DNA of 38,538 nucleotides from CAZPUI01 sp964415525 (GCA_964415525.1 CAYQAS010000035.1:1-38538), one strand, 5' to 3'; positions 24,310-32,469 are shown, counted from the stretch's first letter. Numbers and translations: made by a program. The notes: generated by a model from the sequence alone, not told the origin.

Positions 24310-25935
24310 ATGACCGCCCTGACGCGATCCGACGCCTGGCAGCGCCTGACCCGGCACTTCGAGACGATCCAGTCCACCCACCTGCGGGAGCTGTTCGCGG
24401 CGGATCCCGCGCGCGGCAACCGCCTGCACACGGAGGCCTGCGGCCTCTACCTTGACTACGCCAAGCACCGGGTGACGGACGAGACCCTCGGCCTGCTGGT
24501 GGCCCTCGCGGAGGACCGCGGCCTGAAGTCGGCCATCGAGGCCATGTTCACCGGCGCCAAGCTCAACATCACCGAGGATCGGGCGGTGCTCCACACCGCC
24601 CTGCGGGCGCCCAAGGATGCGGTGGTCACCGTGGATGGCCGCAACGTGATGCCCGACGTCCACGCCGTGCTGGAGGCCATGGAGGCCTTCGCCGAGCACG
24701 TGCGGAATGGCAGTTGGAAGGGCGCCACGGGCAGGGCCATCACCACCGTCGTGAACATCGGCATCGGCGGCAGCGACCTCGGTCCCGTCATGGCGTATGA
24801 GGCCCTGAAGGCCTACAGCCGCCGTGACCTCACCTTCCGGTTCGTCTCCAACGTGGATGGGACGGATCTGGCGGAGGCCCTGCGCGATCTGGATCCCGCC
24901 ACCACGCTCTTCATCGTCGCTAGCAAGACCTTCACGACCCAGGAGACCATGGCCAACGCCCGCTCCGCTCGGACTTGGCTGGTGGAGGCGCTGGGGGAAG
25001 CCGCCGTCGGGCGACACTTCGTGGCGGTCTCCACCAACGCCGAGAAGGTCGCCGCATTCGGCATCGACACCGCCAACATGTTCGGATTCTGGGACTGGGT
25101 GGGGGGCCGCTACTCCATGGAGAGCGCCATCGGCCTCAGCACCCTGTTAGCGGTGGGTGCCGTGAACTACCGGCGGCTGCTCGCGGGCTTCCACGCCATG
25201 GACGTGCACTTCCGCACGACGTCCTTCGACCAAAACATGCCCGTGCTCATGGCCCTGCTGGGTCTCTGGTACACCGATTTTTTCGGGGCGGAGACCCACG
25301 CGGTCTTGCCTTACGACCAGTATCTGCGCCGGTTCCCGGCCTATCTGCAGCAGCTGATGATGGAGAGCAACGGCAAGCGTGTCACCGTCGCAGGCGAGAA
25401 GGTCGATGTCGCCACAGGCGCCGTGGTGTGGGGCGAGCCGGGCACCAACGGCCAGCACAGCTTCTACCAGCTGATCCACCAGGGCACGCGGCTGATCCCC
25501 GTGGACTTCCTCTGCTTCGCCAAGAGCCTCAATCCTTTGGGCAGCCACCATACGATGCTGGCCTCGAACGTCTTCGCCCAGGCGGAAGCCCTGGCCTTCG
25601 GCAAGACCGAGGCCGAAGTGCGGACTGAGGGCGTGCCTGAAGCGCTGGTGCCCCACAAGGTCTTCGAGGGCAACCGTCCCAGCAGCGTGCTCATGGCGGA
25701 AGTCCTGACGCCGGAGATCCTCGGCAGCCTGGTTGCCCTCTACGAACACCTGACCTTCACCCAGTCGGTCATCTGGGGCATCAACGCCTTTGACCAGTGG
25801 GGCGTCGAACTGGGCAAGGCCCTCGCGGGCCGCATCCTGCCGGAACTCCAGGCGGAGGAAGAGCCCACCCTGGCTCACGACAGCAGCACCAACACCCTCA
25901 TCCGACGCTTCCGTGCGATGGGGAGCAGGGCCTGA
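24310..25935 (+). CDS. pgi: Glucose-6-phosphate isomerase
   Basis: Interconverts glucose-6-phosphate and fructose-6-phosphate. The 541-residue protein has the full set of signatures: VNIGIGGSDLGP, VSNVDGTDLAE, ASKTFTTQETM, the GEPGTNGQHSFYQLIHQG block with the catalytic region, and INAFDQWGVELGK near the C-terminus. Length matches the long E. coli-type enzyme. The start has GGAGG four bases upstream; the frame upstream of it is only the antisense or out-of-frame extension through mogA. Confidence 0.97.
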   Translation: MTALTRSDAWQRLTRHFETIQSTHLRELFAADPARGNRLHTEACGLYLDYAKHRVTDETLGLLVALAEDRGLKSAIEAMFTGAKLNITEDRAVLHTALRAPKDAVVTVDGRNVMPDVHAVLEAMEAFAEHVRNGSWKGATGRAITTVVNIGIGGSDLGPVMAYEALKAYSRRDLTFRFVSNVDGTDLAEALRDLDPATTLFIVASKTFTTQETMANARSARTWLVEALGEAAVGRHFVAVSTNAEKVAAFGIDTANMFGFWDWVGGRYSMESAIGLSTLLAVGAVNYRRLLAGFHAMDVHFRTTSFDQNMPVLMALLGLWYTDFFGAETHAVLPYDQYLRRFPAYLQQLMMESNGKRVTVAGEKVDVATGAVVWGEPGTNGQHSFYQLIHQGTRLIPVDFLCFAKSLNPLGSHHTMLASNVFAQAEALAFGKTEAEVRTEGVPEALVPHKVFEGNRPSSVLMAEVLTPEILGSLVALYEHLTFTQSVIWGINAFDQWGVELGKALAGRILPELQAEEEPTLAHDSSTNTLIRRFRAMGSRA

Positions 25936-25946
25936 TCCCAAGTCAT

Positions 25947-26690
25947 CTATGGCCCTCGCCGCTTCTGCGGAGGGTTCGGCACGCCGACGCCCTGTTCCAG
26001 GAGATGGAGCAGGATCGCATCGGCATAGGCATTCAGGCAGCTCCGCCTCACCCTGACCGGATCGGTCGCCTCCTCGGGTGAGAGGGGATCCAGGAAGGGT
26101 TTGGGATTCAAGGCTTGCCATTCGCCGGAGGCCAGTTTTAACGAAGGCCCTCTACGGGGGCGTTCCAGAAGCACCCACCGGAAGCCACCGGCCCACGGGA
26201 GATAGCCGAGTTCCTTCTGGAGCTGACGATTCGCTTTATGGTGGCCTGGGCCCATCACCAATCCGCAGAGGCCCCCGACTGCTGCGCCGGCGGCTGTGGC
26301 TTGGGGGGATGTGAACTGGTACACGATCACGCCACTGCCCACAAAGGCACCGAACAAGGCACCCACCCCCATGTCGTACAGGGCGGTGGAGCCCATCCCT
26401 CGCCCCAGGTAGGGACTGGGTTTCAGGCTTTTCACGAAGACCTGGAGGACGGCCTCCGACCCGCTCTGCCCCGGTACGAGCAGCGGCAAGTTCAAGCCCT
26501 TTGCCAATCGGAGCCCTGCTTCACGCTCATACGCCCGCTTCACCGAAGGATCGATCTCCGGGGGAAGGACCGAATCCTGAACCACCACTTCCACCGTTCC
26601 CATGGGCCGCTCGCGGAGGGCGGATTCCGGTTTCCGGCAAGCGAGGAATGCCAAAGGGAGCAGGAGCCAGGCCAACCAGCTGATGCGCAT
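25947..26690 (-). CDS. Putative lipoprotein with a glycine-zipper segment
   Basis: A 247-residue protein of unknown function. The signal peptide ends at a lipobox (LAFLAC, Cys at about 18). A glycine-rich hydrophobic segment (DMGVGALFGAFVGSGVIVY and AAGAAVGGLCGLVMG) resembles glycine-zipper membrane motifs. The C-terminus is rich in Arg and Pro. The start was set at 26690, directly before the signal peptide. It follows the DUF4097-type gene at 26780 by 90 bases on the same strand and could belong to the same ECF-controlled transcript, although a weak hairpin lies between them. Confidence 0.65.
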   Translation of the reverse strand: MRISWLAWLLLPLAFLACRKPESALRERPMGTVEVVVQDSVLPPEIDPSVKRAYEREAGLRLAKGLNLPLLVPGQSGSEAVLQVFVKSLKPSPYLGRGMGSTALYDMGVGALFGAFVGSGVIVYQFTSPQATAAGAAVGGLCGLVMGPGHHKANRQLQKELGYLPWAGGFRWVLLERPRRGPSLKLASGEWQALNPKPFLDPLSPEEATDPVRVRRSCLNAYADAILLHLLEQGVGVPNPPQKRRGP

Positions 26691-26701
26691 GGGTCTCCCC
26701 G

Positions 26702-26723
26702 AGAAACCCAAACTTTGGTTTCT
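26702..26723 (-). terminator. Weak hairpin between the DUF4097-type gene and the lipoprotein gene
   Basis: AGAAACC and GGTTTCT arms enclose a short CAAA/TTTG inner stem with one unpaired base. It could act as an attenuating terminator downstream of the gene ending at 26780. Confidence 0.3.
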
Positions 26724-26779
26724 TCACCTGAAGAGGCCCTTAATCAGAGGGTAGCGAACCTCAGCGAGCGCATCGTCCT

Positions 26780-27490
26780 TTATTGCAGGGTGATGGCTCC
26801 CACATCCGTTCGCAGCCGAATGGAGGCGCGGCCTCCATTCAGGGTGCCGCGGAGCAAACCATGCTCCTGCCGGTCGATCCTCAAACCGGGCGTGTTGGCG
26901 TTGATATGACCCACGTCCGTCCGGGCTTCGATTTCACCCTTGGCGCCCTGCAGATCGACGCGGATCTTGCCGACATCCGTGGCGATGGACATGCCGCGAT
27001 CGTGACCGTTCAGCCCCGTCACAACGATGTGCCCCACGTCCGAACGAAGGTCCAGCCAGCCTTTCAGGCCATTCACCTCGATGGAGCCTACATCGGATCG
27101 CGTGTAGACCATGGCCATCCGGGGCACCTTCAAGCGAAGCGTGCAGGAGGCACCTTCTTTCCCAAAGAAGGAGAACCAGCTCCGGGACTTGGGCAGGGTG
27201 CTCTGAAGCGTGAGGCTCGTCCCCTCTGCATCCAGTTCGAGCCGCGCGTGCTCGCCCTGACGGTTCGCCTCAAACGTGGCCTCCAGTTCGATCTCCGACT
27301 TGTCCCAGCCTTCCAAAATGACCTTTCCCACGTCAGAACGGACCTTGAGATGGGGCTCCGCTCCCAGGGTCCAGGTACGGCGCTCCACCACGGTCCCGTC
27401 CTTGGCGGGCTGGATCACCTGAGGTGGCGCCGCAACCAGGAGCGTGCCGACGAAGGCGGTGCAGGTAAAGGCGCAGATGGATCGGCTCAT
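26780..27490 (-). CDS. Exported DUF4097-type beta-repeat protein with six DVG repeats
   Basis: A 236-residue protein with a signal peptide (about 1-21). It carries six repeats built on (R/A)(S/T)DVG: VRSDVGKVILEG, TRSDVGSIEVNG, LRSDVGHIVVTG, IATDVGKIRVDL, ARTDVGHINANT and LRTDVGAITLQ. Four are spaced about 22-24 residues, as expected for turns of a beta-solenoid. This is the pattern of the DUF4097 family (putative adhesin; relatives include LiaG and YvlB of Bacillus). It is likely periplasmic. It is divergent from the ECF sigma gene, and a TTAAAC-N16-CGTA promoter lies 28 bases before its ATG, so it is a predicted target of that sigma factor. Confidence 0.8.
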   Translation of the reverse strand: MSRSICAFTCTAFVGTLLVAAPPQVIQPAKDGTVVERRTWTLGAEPHLKVRSDVGKVILEGWDKSEIELEATFEANRQGEHARLELDAEGTSLTLQSTLPKSRSWFSFFGKEGASCTLRLKVPRMAMVYTRSDVGSIEVNGLKGWLDLRSDVGHIVVTGLNGHDRGMSIATDVGKIRVDLQGAKGEIEARTDVGHINANTPGLRIDRQEHGLLRGTLNGGRASIRLRTDVGAITLQ

Positions 27491-27518
27491 GGCAATCTCC
27501 GTGGATAGGCTCCGATGT

Positions 27519-27544
27519 TACGAAGGCGGGAGGGCCACGTTTAA
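27519..27544 (-). promoter_or_regulatory. Candidate ECF-sigma promoter of the divergent DUF4097-type gene
   Basis: Read on the minus strand, TTAAAC (27544-27539) is followed by exactly 16 bases and CGTA (27522-27519). The ATG is 28 bases downstream, leaving room for a short leader with GGAG. It shares AAC-N16-CGTA with the two plus-strand promoters of the locus. Confidence 0.6.
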
Positions 27545-27580
27545 ACGAACTCGCGCCGTCAGGACTTTCATCATGTCCGG

Positions 27581-27606
27581 TGTAACCCTTCCCGCCTGTC
27601 TGCGTA
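27581..27606 (+). promoter_or_regulatory. Candidate autoregulatory ECF-sigma promoter
   Basis: TGTAAC (27581-27586), a 16-base spacer, and CGTA (27603-27606), 22 bases before the GTG start of the sigma gene. This architecture is that of the Bacillus sigma-W consensus TGAAAC-N16-CGTA. Confidence 0.65.
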
Positions 27607-27628
27607 TCCCCTTCCTGGAGCCTGACGC

Positions 27629-28183
27629 GTGACGCATCTGGACGACAGTGAGGTGATGGACCGGGTGCGCGGTGGCCACCTGGAGCTGCTCGCATTGCTC
27701 TTCGAGCGGCATCACCGCAAGGCCTTCGGCTTCCTGCTGCGGCTCTCCGGAGATCACCAGCTGGCGGAGGACCTCACCCAGGATGTCTTCTTGCAGGTGC
27801 TCAAATCCCGGGAGACCTGGAAGCCCGGCAGCCCATTCCTGCCCTGGATGTTCCAGATCGCCCGGAACCTGCATGTAAGCCACCTGCGGAAGACCCGCCC
27901 CGAACTGGCCTCCGAGGCCCTGCTGGAGGCCGCGCCCGACCCGGCGGAATGCGTGTCCCTTCGGATCGCCGCAGACCAGGATGCGGAACTCCTCCGCCGC
28001 GCCCTGGCCCGACTGCCGGTCAAGAAGCGCGAACTGCTGCTTTTGAGCCGGGAGGAGAGCCTCTCCTATCGCGACATCGCCGGCATGCTCTCCCTCAGCC
28101 TCAGCTCAGTGAAGGTGCACGTGCACCGGGCGCTGCAGGATCTTCGGCGGGCCTTTCTCGACGTGCAGCGGGAGATTTCATGA
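27629..28183 (+). CDS. ECF-family RNA polymerase sigma factor
   Basis: A 184-residue extracytoplasmic-function sigma factor. Region 2 spans about 10-80 (LFERHHRKAFGFLLRLSGD, AEDLTQDVFLQVL, then WMFQIARNLHVSHLRK), and region 4 about 120-175 with a helix-turn-helix (LSYRDIAGMLSLSLSSVKVH). Regions 1 and 3 are missing, as in the family. It starts with GTG; GGAG lies nine bases upstream. The 3' end overlaps the anti-sigma gene by ATGA, so the two are coupled. Three promoters of one form around the locus suggest that it controls its own expression and that of the DUF4097-type genes. Confidence 0.93.
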   Translation: MTHLDDSEVMDRVRGGHLELLALLFERHHRKAFGFLLRLSGDHQLAEDLTQDVFLQVLKSRETWKPGSPFLPWMFQIARNLHVSHLRKTRPELASEALLEAAPDPAECVSLRIAADQDAELLRRALARLPVKKRELLLLSREESLSYRDIAGMLSLSLSSVKVHVHRALQDLRRAFLDVQREIS

Positions 28184-28953
28184 TCTGCGACGATCGCCAA
28201 GCCTTCACCCCCGATTTCCTCGCCTCCGACCTGGAACCCGCCCAGGAAAACGACTTCCGAGCCCACCTCGCCACCTGCGACGTCTGCCGATCGGAGGTGG
28301 AAGACCTGCTGGAGTTGTGGTCCCGCCTGGGCCTGCTCCCCGAAGAAGCCCCCTCCCCTGCCCTGCGCGCCGGGTTCTATGCCCGGCTCGAGGCCTACCG
28401 TGCCGGCCAGGCGGATCGCGTTCGCCCCTTCGCACGCCTGCGTCCCCTCTGGAAAGGCGCTGCAGCGGCCGGTCTCCTGGCAGCGGGCACCCTTATCGGA
28501 ATCCGCCTCCAACGTCCCGTAGCGCCGCCACCCCAAGCGATTTCCATTCAGGAAGTCGAGACCCTCCGCCATCAGGCCACCGTGGGGCTGCTCGCCCGCC
28601 CAGAGGCCGGGGACCGGCTCCAGGGCCTCGCCCTCGTCAGCCACGTCAAACGGCCGGACGCAGCACTCCTGGGCACGCTGCTGGATACCCTCGACAAGGA
28701 CGACTCCGTGAACGTGCGCCTCGCGGCGGTGGATGCGATTTTCCTATTCGCCGACGCCCCCGGCGTGCGTGAGCGCCTGCTGACGGCAGTGCAGAAGGAG
28801 CCCTCGCCCCTCGTCCAGGCCGCCCTCATCGATCTGCTGGTGGGCCTGCGGGAAAAGCGTGCCGCCGATGCCCTCAAGCGCCTGTCGTTGGATCCCGCCG
28901 CCCGGCCCGAAGTGCGCCAGCGCGCCCAGCAGGGTCTGCAGACCCTGCTGTAA
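28180..28953 (+). CDS. Membrane anti-sigma factor with zinc-finger-like N-terminus and HEAT-like periplasmic domain
   Basis: A 257-residue predicted regulator of the preceding ECF sigma factor. The N-terminus has the ZAS/zf-HC2 pattern H29-XXX-C33-XX-C36 with an additional C3. A single transmembrane helix is at about 90-109. The C-terminal 140 residues are helical with HEAT-like repeats (VSHVKRPDAALLGTLLDTLD, VRLAAVDAIFLFADAPGVRE, LVQAALIDLLVGLREKRAAD). The topology places the repeats in the periplasm, where they could sense envelope state or bind the DUF4097 proteins. The start overlaps the sigma stop codon. The stop codon lies inside the next ECF-type promoter. Confidence 0.85.
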   Translation: MICDDRQAFTPDFLASDLEPAQENDFRAHLATCDVCRSEVEDLLELWSRLGLLPEEAPSPALRAGFYARLEAYRAGQADRVRPFARLRPLWKGAAAAGLLAAGTLIGIRLQRPVAPPPQAISIQEVETLRHQATVGLLARPEAGDRLQGLALVSHVKRPDAALLGTLLDTLDKDDSVNVRLAAVDAIFLFADAPGVRERLLTAVQKEPSPLVQAALIDLLVGLREKRAADALKRLSLDPAARPEVRQRAQQGLQTLL

Positions 28954-28974
28954 CCATTCCTGGGACGCGGCGTA
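28949..28974 (+). promoter_or_regulatory. Candidate ECF-sigma promoter of the DUF4097 gene pair
   Basis: TGTAAC (28949-28954), 16 bases, CGTA (28971-28974), 34 bases before the ATG at 29009, which has AGGAGG. The first twelve bases (TGTAACCATTCC) match those of the sigma promoter (TGTAACCCTTCC) at 11 of 12 positions. It overlaps the TAA stop codon of the anti-sigma gene. Confidence 0.65.
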
Positions 28975-29008
28975 ACACCTTGCATCCCGTTCTTTCCCAG
29001 GAGGTCCC

Positions 29009-29860
29009 ATGCGACCGGTGCTGTGCGCCACCCTCATCCCTGTTCTTTCCATCGCCTGCTCCGTCGGCCATGCCGGTGAGAAGCACCGCAGCCGCACCTT
29101 CTCCGAGAAGGCCTCGAGCCCCATCAGCCAGACCTTGGAAGCCTCCAAGAAGCTGGTGGTGGAATACCTCGACGGCTCCATCGAAGTCACGGGGACCAGC
29201 GGCGGCCATGTCGTCGTTACCGGCACCCGCACGGATCAGGCGGATTCCAAGGACAAGCTGTCCCAGGCTGCCCAGGATGTGAAACTGGCCATGGAAGCCA
29301 AGGACGGCACGGCCCGCGTCATCGTGGAAGGCCCCTGGCGCAGCTCCCACCCGAAGCACCGGGAGAACTGGAGCCAGGACTACCGTGTCGTCACCGACTT
29401 CAAGGTGCAGGTGCCCGCGGATGCCGAAGTCACCCTGACGGCGGTCAACGGCGGCACCATGACCGTCAAGAACGTGCGCGGTGCGCTCAGGGTCACCAAC
29501 GTGAACGGCAACATCCAGGCAGAGGGCCTCGCGGGCGCCTCCAAGCTCACCACTGTGAATGGTACGGTCGACGTCACCTTCCAGCAGGCACCCACCGGCG
29601 GCTGCACCTTCACCACCGTCAACGGAACCGTGAAGCTCAAGGCGCCCGCGAGCCTGAACGCGGATCTGAAGCTCAACACGGTGCACGGCGAGATGGTCAC
29701 AGACTTCCCTGATACGGATGCCAAGAGCCAGTCCAAGAACGATGAGCACCGCCACGGGTTCCGCATCCCCGGCGTCGCCCGCAAGCTGCGCCTCGGCAAT
29801 GGCGGCACCGCGATCACCTGCACCACCGTGAATGGCGACCTCGTCATCAAGAAGCTTTGA
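29009..29860 (+). CDS. Exported DUF4097-family beta-repeat protein
   Basis: A 283-residue protein with an N-terminal signal peptide; a possible lipobox ends at Cys17 (SIAC). The mature part shows repeated VNG turns (LTAVNGGTMTV, VTNVNGNIQAEG, LTTVNGTVDVTF, FTTVNGTVKLKA, CTTVNGDLVIKKL), the hallmark of DUF4097 (PF13349) beta-solenoids. Function is not established; relatives lie in envelope-stress operons. AGGAGG precedes the ATG by four bases. It follows the sigma/anti-sigma pair and carries its own ECF-type promoter, so it is predicted to be induced when the anti-sigma factor is inactivated. Confidence 0.85.
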   Translation: MRPVLCATLIPVLSIACSVGHAGEKHRSRTFSEKASSPISQTLEASKKLVVEYLDGSIEVTGTSGGHVVVTGTRTDQADSKDKLSQAAQDVKLAMEAKDGTARVIVEGPWRSSHPKHRENWSQDYRVVTDFKVQVPADAEVTLTAVNGGTMTVKNVRGALRVTNVNGNIQAEGLAGASKLTTVNGTVDVTFQQAPTGGCTFTTVNGTVKLKAPASLNADLKLNTVHGEMVTDFPDTDAKSQSKNDEHRHGFRIPGVARKLRLGNGGTAITCTTVNGDLVIKKL

Positions 29861-29883
29861 TTCTTCCACCGTCGGAGTTCCCC

Positions 29884-30597
29884 ATGCGATCCCTCCTCCC
29901 GCTCCTATTTGTGGCCCCCGCGCTGCTGGGGCAGACGGTCCAGCTCGCGGATCCTGCCAAGCCCGCCACCCTCAAGGCGACGCTCCTGGTCGGTGGTCTT
30001 CGGGTGGTCGGGCACCCCGGGCGGGAGGTGGTGATCGAGGGCCTCGAAGGTCCCAGTGAGAAATACCCCGGCATGCGGCGCATCGACGGGGGTGTGGATG
30101 TGCTGGGCAACGTCGTACACCTGCGACCCTTGACCATGAAAGGCGGCAAGCGCGCAGTGGTGGTGAAGCTGCCCTTCGGCTCCACCGTGGACGCGAAGTG
30201 CATGACAGGCGGCCCGCTCGTGATCGAGGATGTGCGCGGCCCCGTGCAGGCGGAACACCTGGACGGGGACATCACCCTGCGCGGCGCCGTCGGCACCGTG
30301 GCGGCCAACACCCTGAACGGCTGGATCACCGTGGACCTGGCCCACATCGAGGGCCCCGTGAACCTCGCCACCCTGAATGGCGGCCTTGAGCTGGCCCTGC
30401 CATCGGACACCAAGGCGGACCTCAAGGCCCATGTGAACGGCCGCGCCCAGTTCCGGTGCGACCTGCCCTTGAAGGAGACCGGCGCGGCAGAAGCGCATGC
30501 CCGGATGCCCGTGGTGGTGCGGGGCAGCCTCAACGGCGGAGGCACATCCGTGACCCTGCGCTGCATGAACGGCAAGGTCGTTGTCCGGGGTCGATAG
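29884..30597 (+). CDS. Exported DUF4097-type beta-repeat protein (paralogue)
   Basis: A 237-residue protein with a signal peptide (about 1-16, cut near LLGQ). Repeats include EDVRGPVQAEHLDGDITLRG, VAANTLNGWITVDL, NLATLNGGLELAL, VRGSLNGGGTSVTL and CMNGKVVVRG, with the L/V-N-G turns of the DUF4097 family. It begins 23 bases after the preceding DUF4097 gene with a weak GGAG upstream, so the two form a transcript. Its similarity to the neighbour is at the repeat-pattern level only. Confidence 0.75.
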   Translation: MRSLLPLLFVAPALLGQTVQLADPAKPATLKATLLVGGLRVVGHPGREVVIEGLEGPSEKYPGMRRIDGGVDVLGNVVHLRPLTMKGGKRAVVVKLPFGSTVDAKCMTGGPLVIEDVRGPVQAEHLDGDITLRGAVGTVAANTLNGWITVDLAHIEGPVNLATLNGGLELALPSDTKADLKAHVNGRAQFRCDLPLKETGAAEAHARMPVVVRGSLNGGGTSVTLRCMNGKVVVRGR

Positions 30598-30645
30598 CCC
30601 CCCGCTCCTGTTGCAGCAGTCGCAGTCCGCTCTCTAATCGAGGTA

Positions 30646-30846
30646 AATCCCGGGGATGGCAGCCTGATCCGTGCCCCCCTGGGGGATATCGCACGGGCGC
30701 GAGGAATGGCCCAGTTGGCACGGGATACCGGCTTAAGTCGGAAATGGCTCTACAAGGCCCTCTCCCCGGAAGGGAACCCGGAGTTCTCCACCGTGGTGAA
30801 GGTCATCCACGCCCTCGGCCTGCGGCTGCGCACGTCGCATGCCTAA
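30646..30846 (+). pseudogene. Remnant of an HTH antitoxin (addiction-module antidote type)
   Basis: In one frame the DNA encodes PLGDIARARGMAQLARDTGL, then SRKWLYKALSPEGNPEFSTV, VKVIHALGLRLR and a stop at 30844. This is the C-terminal two thirds of the HI1420/HigA-like addiction-module antidote family. No ATG, GTG or TTG precedes the domain in frame back to the stop codon of the DUF4097-type gene, and the N-terminal third is missing. No toxin gene is adjacent. An internal ATG (GMAQ) could at best give about 46 residues. It is most likely a decayed module. Confidence 0.7.
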
Positions 30847-31028
30847 GCCGGCGCGTGGGTGGATCGCGACAGGGGGCTGAGGCGACACACGGGCCGCATG
30901 CTCGACTTTTACACACCTGCTTACAAGTCGGCAGCTCACCCCCCGAGCCACACCATTCGGCCCCGCCAGGGGGACCGGTGATCACTTGGTGCGTCCTCCA
31001 GGCGTAGGCTCCCCTCCAAGGAGTTCCC

Positions 31029-32405
31029 ATGCGCCGGTCCGTCGCCTTCCTTGTCCTCATGCCTGCCCTGGTCGCCCAAGCCCCGGCCCAACCCAACCCT
31101 GCGGGCGACTGGCACGGCATCCTGAAGGTAGGAGCCGTCAACCTGCGGCTGGCCCTTCACCTGACGGCTCAACCCGATGGCAGCCTGACCGGAACCATGG
31201 ACAGCCTCGACCAGGGCGCCAAGGGGATGAAAATCGAGGCCATACAGTGGAAGGGGACAGCCCTCAGCTTTCGTCTGGTGGGCGTCAACGCCAGCTATGA
31301 AGGCACGTTGGATACCGCCTCGCAGCGCATCGAAGGCATCTTCACCCAGGGCGGACCGCTCCCGCTCACCTTCACCCGCGGCGAGGCGAAGCCCCTGCTC
31401 CGCCCCCAGCAGCCGAGGCCACCCTTCCCCTATGCCGCCACGGAAGTCCGCTTCCCCGGCGGCGCGGCGGGCGTCGAACTGGCGGGCACCCTCACGGTCC
31501 CCGCGGGCAAGGGGCCTTTCCCGGCGGTGGTGCTGGTCCATGGCTCGGGCCCCCATGACCGCGACGAAACGATCTTCGGGCACAAACCCTTTGCCGTGCT
31601 CGCGGACCACCTGAGCCGCCAGGGCATCGCCGTGCTCCGCTTCGACAAGCGGGGCCTCAAGGGCTCCACCGGTAGCCACGCCCTCGCCACCACCGCGGAT
31701 TTCGCGGCGGATGCGGAAGCCGCCCTGGCCTTCCTGACGAAGCAGCCGGGACTCGATCCCAAGCGGCTCGGCATCATCGGCCACAGCGAAGGCGGCGTCA
31801 TCGCGCCCATGGTCGCCGCGCGCAGCCGAGTGCCCGCGTTTCTCGTTCTGATGGCGGGCACGGCCGCGCCCGGTGAGGACGTGATCCTGGCCCAGAGCGA
31901 GGCCCTGGCCCGTGCCGCCGGTGCAGCCCCCGAGGTCCTGGTCCTTCAGCGCCAGCAGCAGGAAAAGATGTTTCAGCTGCTGAAGGCCCACCCCGAAGCC
32001 ACGCCGGAAGCCTTCCGGGACCTCCTGGCTGCGGGCTTCTCGCCCGAAGCGCGCAAGGCGGGGGAAGCCGCCCTCCTCCAGCAGGCTCATCAGGTGGCCA
32101 ATCCCTGGTTCCGAGCCTTCCTCACCCTGGATCCCCGGCTCGCCCTCAAACAGGTGAAAGTGCCTGTGCTTGCCCTCTTCGGGGAAAAGGACCTTCAGGT
32201 GGTGCCCGGGCAGAACCGACCCGAGATGGAAAAGGCCCTCAAAGGCAATCGCAATGCCGTGATCCGCACCCTGCCCGGCCTCAACCACCTATTCCAGCCC
32301 GCCCGCACCGGTGCGGTGAGCGAGTATGGCGAGATCGAAACGACCCTCGAACCCGGTTTCCTGGCGGACCTGACTCGCTGGATCCAGGAACGTCGCCCCC
32401 TTTGA
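31029..32405 (+). CDS. Secreted alpha/beta hydrolase
   Basis: A 458-residue predicted periplasmic serine hydrolase. A signal peptide (about 1-20) is followed by an N-terminal beta-rich domain of about 110 residues (GDWHGILKVGAVNLRLALHL onward) often seen in front of such hydrolases. The alpha/beta fold then has the VLVHGSGPHDRDE oxyanion loop, LRFDKRGLKGSTG, the nucleophile elbow GHSEGG, a LFGEKDLQV acid-site strand, and a C-terminal His in LPGLNHLFQ. Peptidase, esterase or acyltransferase activity cannot be told apart. AAGGAG lies five bases before the ATG. It is a single gene followed by a GC-rich hairpin. Confidence 0.87.
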   Translation: MRRSVAFLVLMPALVAQAPAQPNPAGDWHGILKVGAVNLRLALHLTAQPDGSLTGTMDSLDQGAKGMKIEAIQWKGTALSFRLVGVNASYEGTLDTASQRIEGIFTQGGPLPLTFTRGEAKPLLRPQQPRPPFPYAATEVRFPGGAAGVELAGTLTVPAGKGPFPAVVLVHGSGPHDRDETIFGHKPFAVLADHLSRQGIAVLRFDKRGLKGSTGSHALATTADFAADAEAALAFLTKQPGLDPKRLGIIGHSEGGVIAPMVAARSRVPAFLVLMAGTAAPGEDVILAQSEALARAAGAAPEVLVLQRQQQEKMFQLLKAHPEATPEAFRDLLAAGFSPEARKAGEAALLQQAHQVANPWFRAFLTLDPRLALKQVKVPVLALFGEKDLQVVPGQNRPEMEKALKGNRNAVIRTLPGLNHLFQPARTGAVSEYGEIETTLEPGFLADLTRWIQERRPL

Positions 32406-32433
32406 CAACCCGTCAAGCCGTTCCACCCCCCTG

Positions 32434-32469
32434 CCCCCGGGTTCCGGAAAAGTGATTCTGGCCCGGGGG
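32434..32469 (+). terminator. Possible terminator after the secreted hydrolase
   Basis: CCCCCGGG (32434-32441) and CCCGGGGG (32462-32469) can form an 8-bp GC stem with a 20-base loop, followed by TCGGTCTTTCC. Confidence 0.4.

Noticed and set aside
28971..28980. GTAAC at 28972 and 27517 as independent -35 boxes
   Set aside because: At these positions the implied transcription start would fall on or after the ribosome site. They are better explained as the CGTA -10 elements of the N16 promoters.
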